Shown here: one piece after another, positions 27,001-42,000 of the stretch
Position numbering within the stretch: position 1 is the stretch's first letter
How the letters are laid out: each line of letters opens with the position of its first letter
NCBI GenBank assembly: GCA_030141605.1
Contig: JAQGDQ010000136.1
Coordinates: 126,001-186,000 of the forward strand
Origin: Tubiluchus corallicola
Taxonomy: Eukaryota > Priapulida > Priapulimorpha > Priapulimorphida > Tubiluchidae
Direction of reading: 5' to 3'
DNA: 60,000 nt
The notes under the pieces: generated by a model
Databases searched by the model: none
What the model saw: only the letters and a program-made list of their open reading frames with translations
What the model was told of the DNA's origin: nothing
Position numbers and translations under genes: made by a program

Positions 27001-30000
27001 CAAAAGGAACAGACTTTGCTGTGAAAATGACATGAGAGTGGCACTTGCCAAGGTGAAGCCATGCATATCTGAACTGGTCTCTCAAAGGCAACAGCAGAAG
27101 TCACACTGATTTGCAGGTATGTAATTTATTGTGAGTTTATGCATTGTGTTGGTTTTGTTCTTTGAACAAGGTGATGTTCATGCACGGCTCATTTTGTGTA
27201 CCAGTAAAAAACATATCCATGTCTTAAATTTGAAAAAAATCATATTTTATTTTTCACTAAAGAGGGGTTCGGTGAATGCGCATATGAAACTGGTGGGGTT
27301 CGGTACCTCCAACAAGGTTAAGAACCACTGCCTTAAACCTTTCGAATATGAGCACACGAGCAATTTTTAATGTAATTCTACTGGTAAATTTACTTCAATA
27401 TTGAACCAATCATTTGTTGGTTCTATTTTAAAATTTTTAGCTAGGTATTAAAGTAAATTTCAACAAACTGGTTCTTGGTCTTGACCTCCATAACTAATGC
27501 TAGTTTTACCTATAGTAAAAGACATCTTCCTGCCAAAAAATAACTGCAAGCATGCTTTGCAACTAGGGCATTGTATCCAGCAAAATAATTGAAATGGTCG
27601 AGTTCTCATTTGTGCAATTTGTTGCTACTACTTTCCTTATAAACGCTACATTAAATTACAAAAATAACTCGGTCGTGCAAACAAGATAAATTCCAACAAG
27701 TGCCAACCATGTTTGCAGAGTTTTTTCAGGCAAATAAAAGTTAAGAACTGTACAGCAGTAACTGTCTAGTAATTACCGGGTAATATCTTTAACTGTAATC
27801 TCGGCCGTGTCCTCATCTATCTCAAAAACATCTTCTGTTTGGTTTTCAATTGAATATTTGATCTTGGCATGTACACCAATATCAGCATCAGTAGCTACGA
27901 TGGGTAACGGATACTAAATAATAAAGTAGCAAGAATAAACATACAATAAAAATGCCTTTATATCTGGTAGTGAAGAAATTGGGGTGCTAAAATCAGGAAA
28001 GAAAAATTTAGTGAACATGTTGAAATACTGTTACACCTTACGTTTATAAATCAGCAATCCAACATTCAAAATTACACAAACGACACATAATCAGCTTAAT
28101 TATTTCATTATCTAGTAGGTCTTTTCTAACAATTAATTACATCTAATTACTCAATACACATTTACCTGCATAAGAATAAATGCTGAACAATAATTACAAA
28201 GAACGATTTACAATGCAGTCGAAACGAGAAAGGTAAAATACTCAAACAAATTTCTTAATTAAAAATCTAATTCATTCCATAATCGAAACTGTATTTCCGT
28301 ATAACTTCGAACTCTGGACAGTAAAAGCAAATTATAAAGCTGAAATTGACGTGTCTCAAAGGTGAAATTACAAAACCCTTTGGGTATCAGATGACCAAAA
28401 AAAAAAATAGAAAAAAAAGATTGAGCACATACTCAGACTACTTGATGACACTCCAGTGATGACAGCTCTTCGACAAGCAATAGAACCAAATAGAAAACCA
28501 GCAGTAGGACAATGTTAACATATTTAGATTTTCACAGAAAGATTTAAACACTTCAGTACTGATCCTTAGAAATAGAGGCCCTTGGCCCATTTGCAGAGAG
28601 TAGGGATGCTGGTATAGGAGATGAACAGAATGATGGCATGATTCAATGGACGAATTAAAAAAACTACAAGTGAAATACTAAACCTAGCTTCAAATCTAGC
28701 ATCAAAAAAAAAGGATCAATATGAATTTGAAATTGACACATAGCCATTTTACTTCAACAAAAGGAAATTAACTCTTACCATAAACACGGGAGTGCCTGCC
28801 TCCACACCTTCCCAAATGAAACCAGTATAGTCATATGGAAACTCAGGCACATTATCATTCTCATCTAAAACAGTGAGATGCACTTCGCAAAAACCCTAAA
28901 AATTTCAATAAGTGTTATAAATTAACAAAATAAACATAATTTTTGAAATATTTTAGTGGGTTATAATCATTTAATCACTTAAGTGGAAGGTTATTTTAAA
29001 AATAATGAAGTCTACACAACTTTTGGCTCTTCTGCACTAATCAAGCTACTCAGAATGGTGCACCGACCAACCTACACATGATGGTGCACCTACCAAGCAC
29101 TCTCAGCAGCAGTGTGACAGTGTGAGAAACAATACAAACACTTAAGTTTCTCCTCTCAGAAACAATACATGGCCAGTAGAAAAGCTAAGTCAGCGAACTG
29201 TTTTGCATCAGACTGTAAAAATACTCAAGACAACGAAAGCACCCAGTACCTTTCGTGGTGGCTGTCCTCCATCCACAGCCGCTAGGGTTATCATGTAGAA
29301 ATCTTTTTCTTCTCGATTAAGTTCCTGCATAGTCATCAAAATTCCCGCTCCTGCATCCTAAAGTCACAAGAGGCATTAAAAAAATAGTACATAAAGTTAT
29401 TAGGCCCGACATGATGGGTATGATTATAGAAAAGAGTAAAGCAAAGTCCAGGAATTCTAATAAAAGCTTCACGAATATCACAATTATAAACTCCCATAAT
29501 ATGGGCAAAAACATTATGGTTTTGTTTTCATAATGATTAACATAAGGTGCCAATAAAAACACTTAAGTTTCAGTCTCATCACCTGGACAATATCTTTTTA
29601 TCACACACCCGGTCGGCAATTCTTGTACGTTCATATACTTACCCAATGCAGTCATGTAAAAGTGTATTTTTTTTAATTTAAAACATAAAACGCTATAATT
29701 ATAGCATCATTGTTTTGGACGCAACTATGTTTTCCTAGGGCTAACCCTTGGCCAGGGTTGCCATTTTTTATGGTGCTAATTATCGTATTGGAGGCTAAAA
29801 TATATCGTGCCTTATGCTTGTAATGAAGGCCAAGTAGTGTTGCCATTTATACCATAATTATCGAAACATATGTCCATACGATACAAAAAAGAGAGTGCAC
29901 GATAATTAATAATTATACGTTAATGTAGTAATGTGAAACAAAAAACTAAAAGAAGTGTGCATTGGGGAAGTATATGAACGTACAAGAATTGTCGACCAGG

Positions 30001-33000
30001 TGTGTGATAAAAAGGTATTATCCGGGCATGTGCATTGAAAAAAATTTAAAAACATTACTGCTAAGCAGTGTGAAATAAACAAACTTTGATTTCAAGTGAT
30101 TTTGAATATCACGTGATTGAGCTTTAAACATTCACAAAGCTTTAAAAAACCTTTTTCCTCCCACCCTACTGACATCTTTTAAGCTCAGGAGGCAAAATCA
30201 CCTTTTAAACACAGAAACAATTTTTTTTGTGGCCAGCCTAGTTATTATTTAATAGTTTAAACAAACACTTAATTAAAAAATTATCATATGAGACAGCATG
30301 TACTTGATGTCTTGAAAACTTTGATTTGCTGAATATCCTACAAATGCAGTAATTTAGTCTTCAAAACTGACAAACCAGCTTTGACTTTAATGATATCAGT
30401 CTTGCACTCATGTTTTATTTCTTATACAACAAACTTCAGCAATGGCAATTTTGGCAACTTTCACACTAATTCAAAAACTATGATGATGTTCGCGTAATAA
30501 GCAACAGACAGAAAATACAATACCTTAAACTAATAGACCGTTAATCAGTTCTGCTATACAAAAAAATCACAAAGTTCTCCATTCTTTGACAAAAGTTATG
30601 AAGGTCCCTTTCTTTCACTAAATAAAGTTATCAAAGTGCCTGACTGCAGCTCCTAATTCGTCGCTATCTGACTTGATTGATAGATCTGAAACTTTTTCTC
30701 AATCTTTTTCTGAGCTTAAGTGGAATGCTGTTCTATAGCCTCAAAGGACCCTGACAGGTACCACAATTGCAACTTGCGCAAAAACAAAGTGCAGTATTGT
30801 AGACGTCGCGTGATATAGAAGTCAAGTTTCCAGATTAACATCATCACAGTAAATGCGAATGCTGCACTTACGGCAGTTTACTTACTGTAAGTCGCATACA
30901 GTGCCTGTCAGTAGCTTTTTAAGAACAACCCACTAAAGCCATCTTAAAGTTACACTGGCAGAACTAATTATACGAAAACGCAACATTTGGTATAATGATA
31001 CGATAATAACCACGAAATTTGAAACTACTCATGTTTTGATTATGTAAAAACAATAAATAAACAACAGTTATGCAGCTTCTGCATTGTGCACATCCAACAA
31101 CCTATAAATCTTAGGGAGATCATTCTCATCTAAACTATTTTGTTACACAATTATTTAGTTACAAACCATTGTTACGCTGATCAATTCTTCATGTTCGCTT
31201 GACCAGATTTCGTACTGCGTGATCTCGCCAAACACACCGGTGTCATTGTCGAAGGCCATAACAAAACCGAAAGTTGTTAGACTGTTCTCCATAACACTGA
31301 AGTTGTAGATATCCTGCTCAAACTGAGGCGAATACTTGTTGCTCAGTGAGAAATGCACAGAAAGACTCGTCTAAAATACACAAATAATTAATTTTATATA
31401 ATGCTTTCAGACTATAAGATAATAAACTTTTCAGGTTTTCACACACGACCAGCGGAAAAATGGCCTGCAAATGTCTAAAAAAACATTGCGTCACATTGCA
31501 AGCCCCGTGTCAGCTTGATAATATCATTTGTGCAACTGGTCGTAATCTCTGTGAGTAATAAAACTGTAAGATCCAATTCCATAACGTCGGTTAAAAGTTT
31601 AATACCTCGTTTTCAAATTCGCCATCATCGCACAAAACTGACACAAGATAGGAGTCTTGTTCGGCTACAGAAGTTTGTGTCACAACGCCAGTGAATGGGT
31701 TAATTTCAAATATGCCTACAAAAAATAAAGTAAAAAACTTAACAAGTTTATTTATTTTCTTACAGCAACATTTCAAAAATGGATCGGTTGTTTACAAATT
31801 TGCTATTTCTTTGCAGATTCACTTTGTCATAAACCAAGAAATATACCAAATGTGTTTTGCCCAATGTCTTCTAGCCAATAGGTCAAATTAGTGTTCTGTG
31901 GCAGGTCAAGATCCTTTGCCTCAACTGTTACAATAGGATCATCACCCACATCACCATCTCCAGAGAAGTATGCAAAATATTCACATGGAAAATATGGAGG
32001 ATTGTCGTTAATATCCTCAATATAAAATTCCACCTAAAAAAGAAATTTTATAAACAAAGTCAAATTTTCAAAATGACATTTGATTATTTTCTGTTATTGT
32101 AGATTAATTAAAAAAACATAATTTTAAAACTCATTTATGAAACAGCCAATTTTGTAAGATTATGTAAACCAGTATTATATAGAAGAAAAGTTTAATAAAA
32201 AAATTAAAAATTTTGATACTCAAACAATTCTTTGTTACTACATATACACTAATAATTGTTAGTTACTACAAAAAAATATTAAAACATGTTATTATGGGTT
32301 TGCCAATTGCATCAAGAATTTAGAAACTCGCCTTTATTAAGCTGTAGAGAGGTGGCTCTCCACCATCCATGGCTAGCACAGACAGTGTATACAGTGCGGT
32401 GCCATTCTCAGTAATTGGTAAACCTGGTTGCTCACGATTCAATGCTTCCTCAACAGTAATTATTCCCTTAAAAAAATAACTAATATAAAAATGCACATCA
32501 ACTTGTTTAGAAATAAGGGCATGATTGGTATAAAAAGCAGCACTTGTTTTAGTATATTAATAATTAATCAATCGAATATTTGTTTGATATAAAGAAACAT
32601 GATCCAGACTTCAAACCAGTGTTATTTTCAAGTGTTTCAAAGAGTTTTATTTCAGAAATTTTGAACAACACAACAACAATAATGCAACGCTATATCAATT
32701 CTTGTGATTACAATCATGTTAAAGGTTTATCTTTTGGTTTGGGGTGTCCATGAAGCCAAAACGGTCATTTCAAGCATTTCTAAACTTTATAACTTTATAA
32801 TGGGATCATAGCGGATGGGTGCTACACAAGCAAAAGTTTACTCAACACAAGCTACTATCGGGTTCATTTTTTGAAGGAAGCACGGTCAGTTTTGTGAAGT
32901 TTTGCATAAATATTCACATGCAGCTTCCGGAAAGAATATTTTTTGCAAATGTTTTGTGTGTTTCAGATAAAAACGTATGCCTGATTCAGCAGCACAATTT

Positions 33001-36000
33001 CGTGAGTCCCCACAGACAAATTACAAAAGTCTGTTATGGGATATTACACCAATAAGAACTACAAAAGTTGTAAAAGCAAAAAGAAGATATTATATGGAAT
33101 GCTCATCTGTTACAGATAATTAAGTATTATATAAACAAGTTAAATGTGGTTAATTGTGCTGTAGGCAAAATAACTGTGAGACAAGGAATTTTATTTCTAT
33201 GGTAACAGAAAACAACTACTTAATTGTTCAAGAACATACGTTCAAGAATTGCACAAAAAACAGTCCATGTAATATATATATATATATAGAGGTTATATAT
33301 ATATATATATATATATATAATTGATGAATTAAAACTGTTCAATAAAAACATAAACTGTTTTGTTAAACAATATTTTCATTCTATTATTTTAATTAATAAG
33401 TTGGAGATTATTATAGTGCTGTATAAGCAGGATAACAGTACAATTACAAATACGGAGAAATGGAATGAAGCCAAAACCTATGTAGTAAAGAAATTTTGCT
33501 AACAAATGAAGTATATGTTTGCAGCAAAATCGGAAGACTGCTGCACGAAGAATCTAATTCTTTGGCAACTCTTCAACGGCATAAAAAAGAGATATCATAA
33601 TTGGTCTGTAATCTGGGAGCAATAGGACAATACATGAATTTCAAAGTAAGTTTAATCCGGATAATTTCCATTGTTTTTCGAGTTTAGTAATTTTTAACTC
33701 TACTGCTTTTTTCTGGACTACAAGAATGAGCTGCCTGCTAACATATGAATCCATCAAAAAGTTACATATCTCTTTGACAAACAATTCTCTCTTAAAGAAT
33801 TGAGTAATTCAAAAGTAACTAATGAGTTAAACAAACAAACATCATCTCACACAACAATGTGGTATCTCATTTACCTTGTATGTACCATTCGTATCAACCG
33901 TTTCAATACTGAATGCTGTATTCTCTTCGGCATCTAAAATTGCGAATGTGATTTCAGCATTTTTACCTTCATCCAAATCGACAGCTTCAAATTCAAAAGT
34001 TTTAGAAACTCCACCGTCACCTGCACGAAATACAAAAGAAAATAAATAAAGTCAATGGCATGAAGTGAATGAAATAACTAAATGAATTTGCAAATAACAT
34101 GTACCACAATTGGTATAAGAATACAGAAAGATTTATTACAAGTTTTAGCAAAATTATTTGGTGTTTTAAAAAACAACTATGGAGTTAGGGACGCTTGAAT
34201 ATTTTGACTAGGCACAAAAAGCAAACAACATTGCAAATTAAAAAATTTAAATTGGCAGGTGAAAATCAAGACCATCTAAGATAGACCACGAAAAATAACA
34301 CATAGTTTTAGCTGAATAAGTTTTGCAGAAATTCTTTTACAGCATGTAGCATTGGTATGTTAGCTAGTTAGCTTGTAGAACAATGCTACCACCAGCACAC
34401 TAGTCACTGACTGTTCACACCATTAAATTTCACTCAGCTCAACATTAGCAAAGTCAATAGCCTTGAATGTGTGTTTCATACTGACCAGAATGTTGCTAAA
34501 TCAGTTTTAACCCTCCCAATTATCACTTCATATTAACCACGTCTTACCATTAGCCATTTTATTTAGGCTAAGAGTACATAATAAAGCTAGTTAAGTAAAA
34601 TAAAAAGGATAAACTACCACTACCTTTACGCACAATTCAGCTAATAGAACAATACTTATCACGTGTGCAACAATTCTACAATGTTTATATTGTATGATTT
34701 ATAACGAAATCAAAAGAAGCCAAGAATATACCTTCCAGAACGCTCATATTGTATGGTGTATCAATGAATTGAGGAGGGTTGTCATTCACATCAATCACAT
34801 AAATATCCACTTCTGCAGTTCCCTGAATAAGTAATGAAGAACTCATCAAAATGCCATTTTACCACTTTTAAATAGTCTAGCAAGTTTTTAAAGAAATTAT
34901 GTATAAAAATGGTGATTCTGAGCTTCATACTTTCTGAATAAAAAATAATGTTCCATCTATTTATTACATAATTTGTAAAAAAGGTAGAAATTTCCAACAC
35001 ACAACTTGAAGCATAACTTTTGGCAGCGAGCAGTAGCATAGCTAAGAGAGGGTTCTCAGAGCAGAGGGGACATGGGGAGAAGGGTCTGCCCTGGATGGTA
35101 CCCTTCAGAAGGCAGCACAAGTTGCACAGAAAAAGTTGACTCTGTTGAAACAGTAAAGGGCAAAATACCTGAAACAATTTTCCATGAAAATACTGCTTAA
35201 AGCACCTTGTACCTAAAATTCGCCAAAACGTATTTAATATCTTTGTAATGTTCACATAATTTTCGTTTTCAAAGTTTCTATGCAATATATATTTGGCTTA
35301 ACTGTAAAGCAAATTTATCATTACGTTCTGTTCTGTGTCAATATTTGAATAAGCCTCTGAAAAGGCTATCACATAACTTTTGCAAAATGCAGGGAAACAT
35401 TTATTTCTTCACAAATAAATTTTCCAGTAATACTTTGTTACTTATCGCAACTGCAATGCAACTCTGCTAAATTTTACTAATATAAGATCTTAAATCACAA
35501 GGATATTACTACATTCTATTTTTCAGGGACGGTGCACATAAAAGCATGTATTACTATTATAAGTGTTGTGTTAAATTTGCGAGCAAGCTGCTGTCTTCCT
35601 AGACAGTTCATGCATTGTAGCGTCAAATGAAGACTGTAGCAATTAAATTGTAAAGTGTGATAATTTATTTTAGCGTGGATGCGTAAAAAGATTGCACTAC
35701 ATTTAAAATTTCCATACATTTTCAAAAAAAGTTTAGTTTTTATTTTGAGCAGTGGAATAAAGTGTAACATGGGTCACTTTATGTCAACATCGACAGCTAA
35801 TAATTGAACATCCATCAATGATCAAAAAACCCATGTAACTGTAATAACCGCGTACCTTTCTGCCTGACGGATCGAGGGCTTCAACTATTAACTTGTAGTC
35901 TTTCTGGTTTTCTCGATCAAGGTACCCGAAGAGATCCCCACTAACGTATATCACGCCAGAATCTTTGTTAATGGCAAATGGATCACTTGTACCTATAAAA

Positions 36001-39000
36001 AAAGTGTAAAAAAATGTTCGTTTAACTAATAACACAAAAAACAAAGCCCTAAGCACTGTCAATTTTGCTGACAATCTTTTGTAATTGTTTAGTTGCTGCA
36101 AATCATATTTGCAAGTAATGCCTATACTAATGCAGGTCATTCTCAATTCTTGGTAACATAAAAAGCAAATATGTTTATTTATTCTGCATTTAAATAAAAA
36201 TGCTGTTTAACCTATCATTGTTTACTAAAATGTTAGGATTTCTTTAGAAATAGTATCAAGTAAGTATCCTAATTAATTGCGTCATGGCTGGCAATACTGC
36301 TGCTGCTGCTGCTGCTACTACTACTACTACTACTACTACTACTGATAATAATAATAATAATAATAACAATAATAATAATAATTATTATTATTATAATAAT
36401 AATAATGCATACTTGTTTTTAATTTATAGGTAATGGGTAGTTCGTTTATTGGACTCTCAGCCCAAACTTCAGTAACATATGATCCATCTGGTGCATTCTG
36501 AAACCCAAAAAATACATGTATAAACATAACTTATTTTAAGTGATAAACAATGAGCTAAACAACAAAGATTAGCACATAAAAAGAGGATAAGAAGTCATCC
36601 AATAGTTCAAAATTTTCAACACTATTTTTTAAAGCCTAAAACCTAACGACTAAAGGAGAATCTTTAAAAGACACAGACAATGATGGTGGTGGCAATGGCG
36701 ACGATGACAATAAAGACAACGACAAGAATAAGTACTAAATTTAATAACGGAAGGCAAGAAACTGCATAAGTTTACAATAACTGTTTAAGAACAAACTGAG
36801 CAATGTCGTTCTTAGTGCTTGAGATAGGTCCTCAGGAAAACAATATCTTGGGTCAGAAGGCCACTTCTGTTGTAGTGCTACATTATATTACCAACTTTTC
36901 ACTCTTGTGAATTAAGCAGTGTACCCATCAGGATTAGAACCAGAACTCAGCAGATCCAGTAACACACACAGATAAAAACAAAACTACGAATGTATGAAAA
37001 TATCACAAAATTATGCACAGACAACTCTAATTTTATCTGCACAATGCTGTACAGATGTGAAATAGTATATAGACTAGCCAAACCCTGCAAAAAGAATTTT
37101 GCACAACGCACCACCCCCTCCAAACCACACCACTCACAGCACACCATCCACAACACACCAGACCCTGCACACAACACAAACACCACAAACACCACGCCTC
37201 CTATACCACACTAGACCACACCAACGGGCCATACACTAGACCACACCAACATGCCATACTACTCACAACACACCACGCTATGCCACTCACAACACACCAA
37301 CCCACCATACCACTCACAACACATCACCCATACCACATCCACCACACTACCCACACCACATCGCACCCACCACACCACATCCGCCACACTACCCACACCA
37401 CCCACATCCGCCACACTACCCACACCACCCACACCATACCATCACCCACATTATGCCACCAACCACAACACCCACACACCACACCACCCACACCATGCCA
37501 CGCTACCCACAACACACCAAACCCATCACATTACATGATTATAATGACGATGATGATGATGGTGACGACGATGGCACCTATACCATCAACACCAATAACA
37601 AAGCAGCATAGCTAAACCATGCAAAACATTTTGCACAAAGAAAAAACTGTATGCTATGACAAAAGCTAATAGACCCATCCTCCATGATCATTAATGCAGG
37701 CACATTCTACGTAGTTTTTGCAAACTGCTCCTTTTGATCATAATAGACTACTATTATAATGCTTACATTATAACAGCCAGCAGCAGCTTTTACTGAAGCA
37801 AAATTACAGGCAGAGTATAATGGATGACGTCAGAACCATGGCTTTGCGTCAGTAGTTTTCGGAGTGAAAATTGCCAGAAATGGAACCTCCAATCAACTCG
37901 TCACAGCTTCTCAAGATGGACATATCCTAAAATACAGCCCACATCATCGTGTAGCCCTTTCTTCCCCTTTCCAAAGAGCTACATATCACCTTCCAAGAGG
38001 CACACCAGACGCCTCTAAGACAGTTTTTCTACAGGCTGTTTGGTCAAAATTTCAAAAAAATCGGGAGTTGGGTCCGGGAAAATGCCTGTTGTGGGTATTA
38101 GTGACCATCCCGCGAAATTTAAATATGACTATTACACCTACCATTGAATGGGCTATTCAACCATTGCCTCTGGCCTATTCCTGTTCTCTATAATTAAGAG
38201 GTATAAGTTTTACAAAAAACAGCCGAAAATGGCCATTTTTGGAGGTTTTTTGCCCGTCCCCTCATTTAATATATACCGAAATACTATAATAATTACTGAA
38301 ATTAATATATATGATTCTAGAATAAATCTAAGGTATCATTAACAAAGTGTCGTTGTTCAACACAAGTATTACCTCCAACACTTCTCCGGTATAAGTTTTC
38401 TCAGTGAACACTGGTTCAGACGATTGTTTAACATATACAGTCAGTTTAGTCTCGACATTAGCAACACCATCTCCTGTTGCTTCAATCTGAAACATTTCAA
38501 TATTATAGAAACCATACCTTCTTTATAATAACATGTACTGTGTATGTAAATAAACTTTGGCTCTAAATGTGACCATATACACTGTTATAAACAAAATATA
38601 ACAAAATTTTTACAAATATAATAATGATCACGTAACCTTCATTTCGTAGGTGCCATCAGTTAGCATTTGTGTTGTATTAGCAACAGAAAACATGGCACTT
38701 TTATTGACACTTTCCATTTCAAACATGTCTCCTGCTCCACCATCATCCAGTATTTCATAGGTTATCGTCTGAAACCACAAATATAATAACTGAAAAAACA
38801 TACATTTCATAACACAAGTTTTACATACAATATCCATTATACTAGAATAGTTAGTGGCGATTCTATCAATTAGTTTAAGACTATCTTTGCATTACAAAGT
38901 TCACAAAATATGTTAACAATCAAATATAACAATCACATTATTACAAATAAAATGGCACATTTACTTATTATATATATATTTGCAGTTATGTGCATAGAAT

Positions 39001-42000
39001 TTTTTATACAGATTCATTAAAATTATACTGTAATTACTCTAAGAACCATTAAAATACAGTGTTCCCTCACTTATCGTGGGTGTTCCGTTCCAGGCCCACC
39101 TGCGATAAGTGAATTTCCGTGAAGTAGGGACGCTATACTTATTTTAGTAGTTATATATTTTTTTAAGTCTTTATAAACCCTCCCCACACTCTTATACATA
39201 ACCCTTTCCCATTCCCTTAATAACTTTTGCCATACTGTACATGTACTTTTTAAAAAATGAAAATTTCACAAATAGCGTACACAACACCGCAGATGAAAAC
39301 TACACACGCGCGACAGTCGGATGCTACCGTGAAAAGAAAGAGCTGAGAGGATGGTAGCTGCACACAGCGAAAAAAAACAAATTGCACGGTACCTAAGCCA
39401 ATCAGCGACTGGGATACAGTGCAGCATTCTCTGGTTGGTCACTTTCCATCAATCACCTACTCGTGTGTTGTGTACAATCTCACGTTGGCAAGTAGCATCT
39501 CCAGCAACAATACTTTAGACGGAGGACCGCAAAAACCCGCGAAATAGCGAAAATACCATGATAATTATTTAACATTAGAATTTTTGAAAACCCGCAAAAC
39601 AGTGAGTCCGCGATAAACGAACCACGAAGTAGCAAGGGAACACTGTATTTGTAACTAGTGAATAACATATTAGCAGATGTGTTAGTATAATAATTAAAAA
39701 CAATTATATTTAACAATATTTAACAATATAATAATCAAAAACAATTATATTTAACAATTGAAAACAAAATAAAAAAATAACCTATAAATAGCAAGCAAAG
39801 ATTAGATAATGTAAAAACGAGCTTCGTGATTAGCAATGAACAGCAGAGCCTACACAGTTTGGATAGTTGTTAAAGGACTGGAACCTATTTCCTTATTAAA
39901 GACAATTCTCTACGATGTAACGCTAAACCAGCAGAAGTGTCGGCGCCACTTACAGATAGCTCCCAATGAGAAAAATGCGCCCACGGATTTTCTCATCCTT
40001 TTACGTACATAAAAAGATTAGGCCTAAAATATATAAGTGCACTAGTGATAATTTTACTGATGCAACCATTTAAACGAATTTAACATTAACATTCATGGAA
40101 ATATTTTGAATGATCATTAAAATCACAATTTTACAACAAATATTTGAACTTTGCATGAAAAGAGGCTTTTTTTATCATTAATACAAAAGAAATGAGAAAG
40201 CTAATTTATATGCAACCTTACTGCAAATTTTTAAGGTGTCACCATATTCGCTAGTCCTAGTATAAGAAAATAAAAATCTACTACTAAAATCAGCTGAGTT
40301 GATCTAAGCTAGATCTGTGCTGACAACATTGATGACCATTTTTCGTTAAATTGTATCAAATCTCAAATTTTGCAACAATAATTTTCACACGATAAGATAA
40401 GGGGTAAGCTAAAATAAGGGAAGACAAGGTAGGGTAAGGTAAGGCAATGTAAGGTAAGGTAAGGTAAGCTAAGCTAAGGTAAGAAATATTCATTTATTTA
40501 TGTACCTCATGTAAGTCAATCAGTACATAAAAACATCTGGATATTTTTAAAATTTAGTAAAGCAAAAATTATTTTGTAGTATATGGAGAAAGAAACAAAA
40601 CTAGTGGAGAAAGTATGCGCAAACTATGGCAAACAACCATACGGTCAACTAAGTCAGCCGCCTTTATTTTAGTGATTTTGTACTTTTCACACATGGCTGG
40701 AATATTTATCAATTTTGCAAAAATTCACTAAGACATTGTAGCTCAAATATTGTAACTTCCTTGTTGTTTTAGTAGCATAAAATGCTGTGTTACCAAAATA
40801 AGTACCTTGAATTGTATTCATATTTAGTACAGACCTAGTAAAAACTGACAGTGACCACCTAACCACTTGAACAATAAAACCATGCCTATTTGGGTGCAAA
40901 AAGTTTGCACAAAAAAGGGGTTAAAATTGAATTTAATTGGCAATAAATCATTTTAAATAAATTTTAGTGTGTAATAAAGAATCAATGAGTTAATCAACAA
41001 AAAAAGTGTGTACAAAAACTCTGATATACCAAATTTCAAAAACTAATGCTTACGTCAAATTGCAATGGATTTAGCAGGAGGAAAGCAAAATCTAAGTACT
41101 AATAGTCTCACAGCAATAGTAAATACTGGCAACATGCTGGTGTAAAAATAAAGAGTGTATTATCCAATGTTTCAGAGTACATTCTTTACTTCATCACCCG
41201 GAAGACTTTGTCCGTAATGAGACAACGATAGCAACAACAATCTAGTAAATCATGACAATATCAAAGAAAATATCAAAAACAACCAACCTGGATACAATAA
41301 TCAGTTTGCAAGTGGGTAGAACTCTAGCATGACAGATTCTTCTATAATGATAGCGTACGTTATACTCTGAGAAGTTTGATAATGCACAGCTTAAATAATC
41401 TTAAATTAGCTAGTAAAAACTCACATCAAAAATGTCTGCATTGATTGCTTCTAAAGTATAAAACACATAACTGGGTTCTGCATCACTCCACAGCTCTGCT
41501 GTACACGGATAACTATTACAGATGAACAGAGGCACAGGCTGAGGCAACACTGTCACGAATACCTAAAACAAAATCAGTCACTGTGGTAGACAAAATTGCA
41601 GTCTTATACGACAAGTAAAAAAAAGGTAAAGTGCGGAATGAGAGCATTTACACAAAATAAATTTTGTGCTTTCTGCTTTCGGCTAGCAGTTAGGTCGAGA
41701 AAATTATCTTATTTTACTTGAAAATCAACATATGCTCTATCTCAAAACAAAAATAATGTTTCACTTTATCAATAAATGTGCTATGTTACAGCTGCCAGAA
41801 GTCATAAAAAACAAGAAACAAAAAGAAATGGTAGTTTTTTTAGGCTCCAGGAGTTAAGATTGATCACGAAATATTTACATAAAAAAATTAGCAGAAAATA
41901 CATCACAAAACATACCAGTGCATCAGTTGCCAAACTAGGATCATTCTCGTTGGTTGCACTTACTGTAAGCGTATGACTCTGATTTTTTTCATAATTGAGC

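Noticed and set aside
26863-27091. Two open frames of 67-68 codons on the minus strand
   Set aside because: They fall inside the hAT element, antisense to its transposase remnant.
35784-36146. 120-codon minus-strand ORF taken as a whole gene
   Set aside because: Only 35856-35992 is coding (exon w21). The extensions on both sides are read-through into introns across clear splice sites.
37251-37615. His/Thr/Pro-rich open frames of 95 and 111 codons
   Set aside because: They follow from the CACACC-rich satellite composition. Overlapping frames are all open and none has a conserved pattern.
40400-40483. AAGGT repeat as telomeric DNA
   Set aside because: It is short, irregular and internal to an intron, and does not match the common animal telomere motif TTAGGG.
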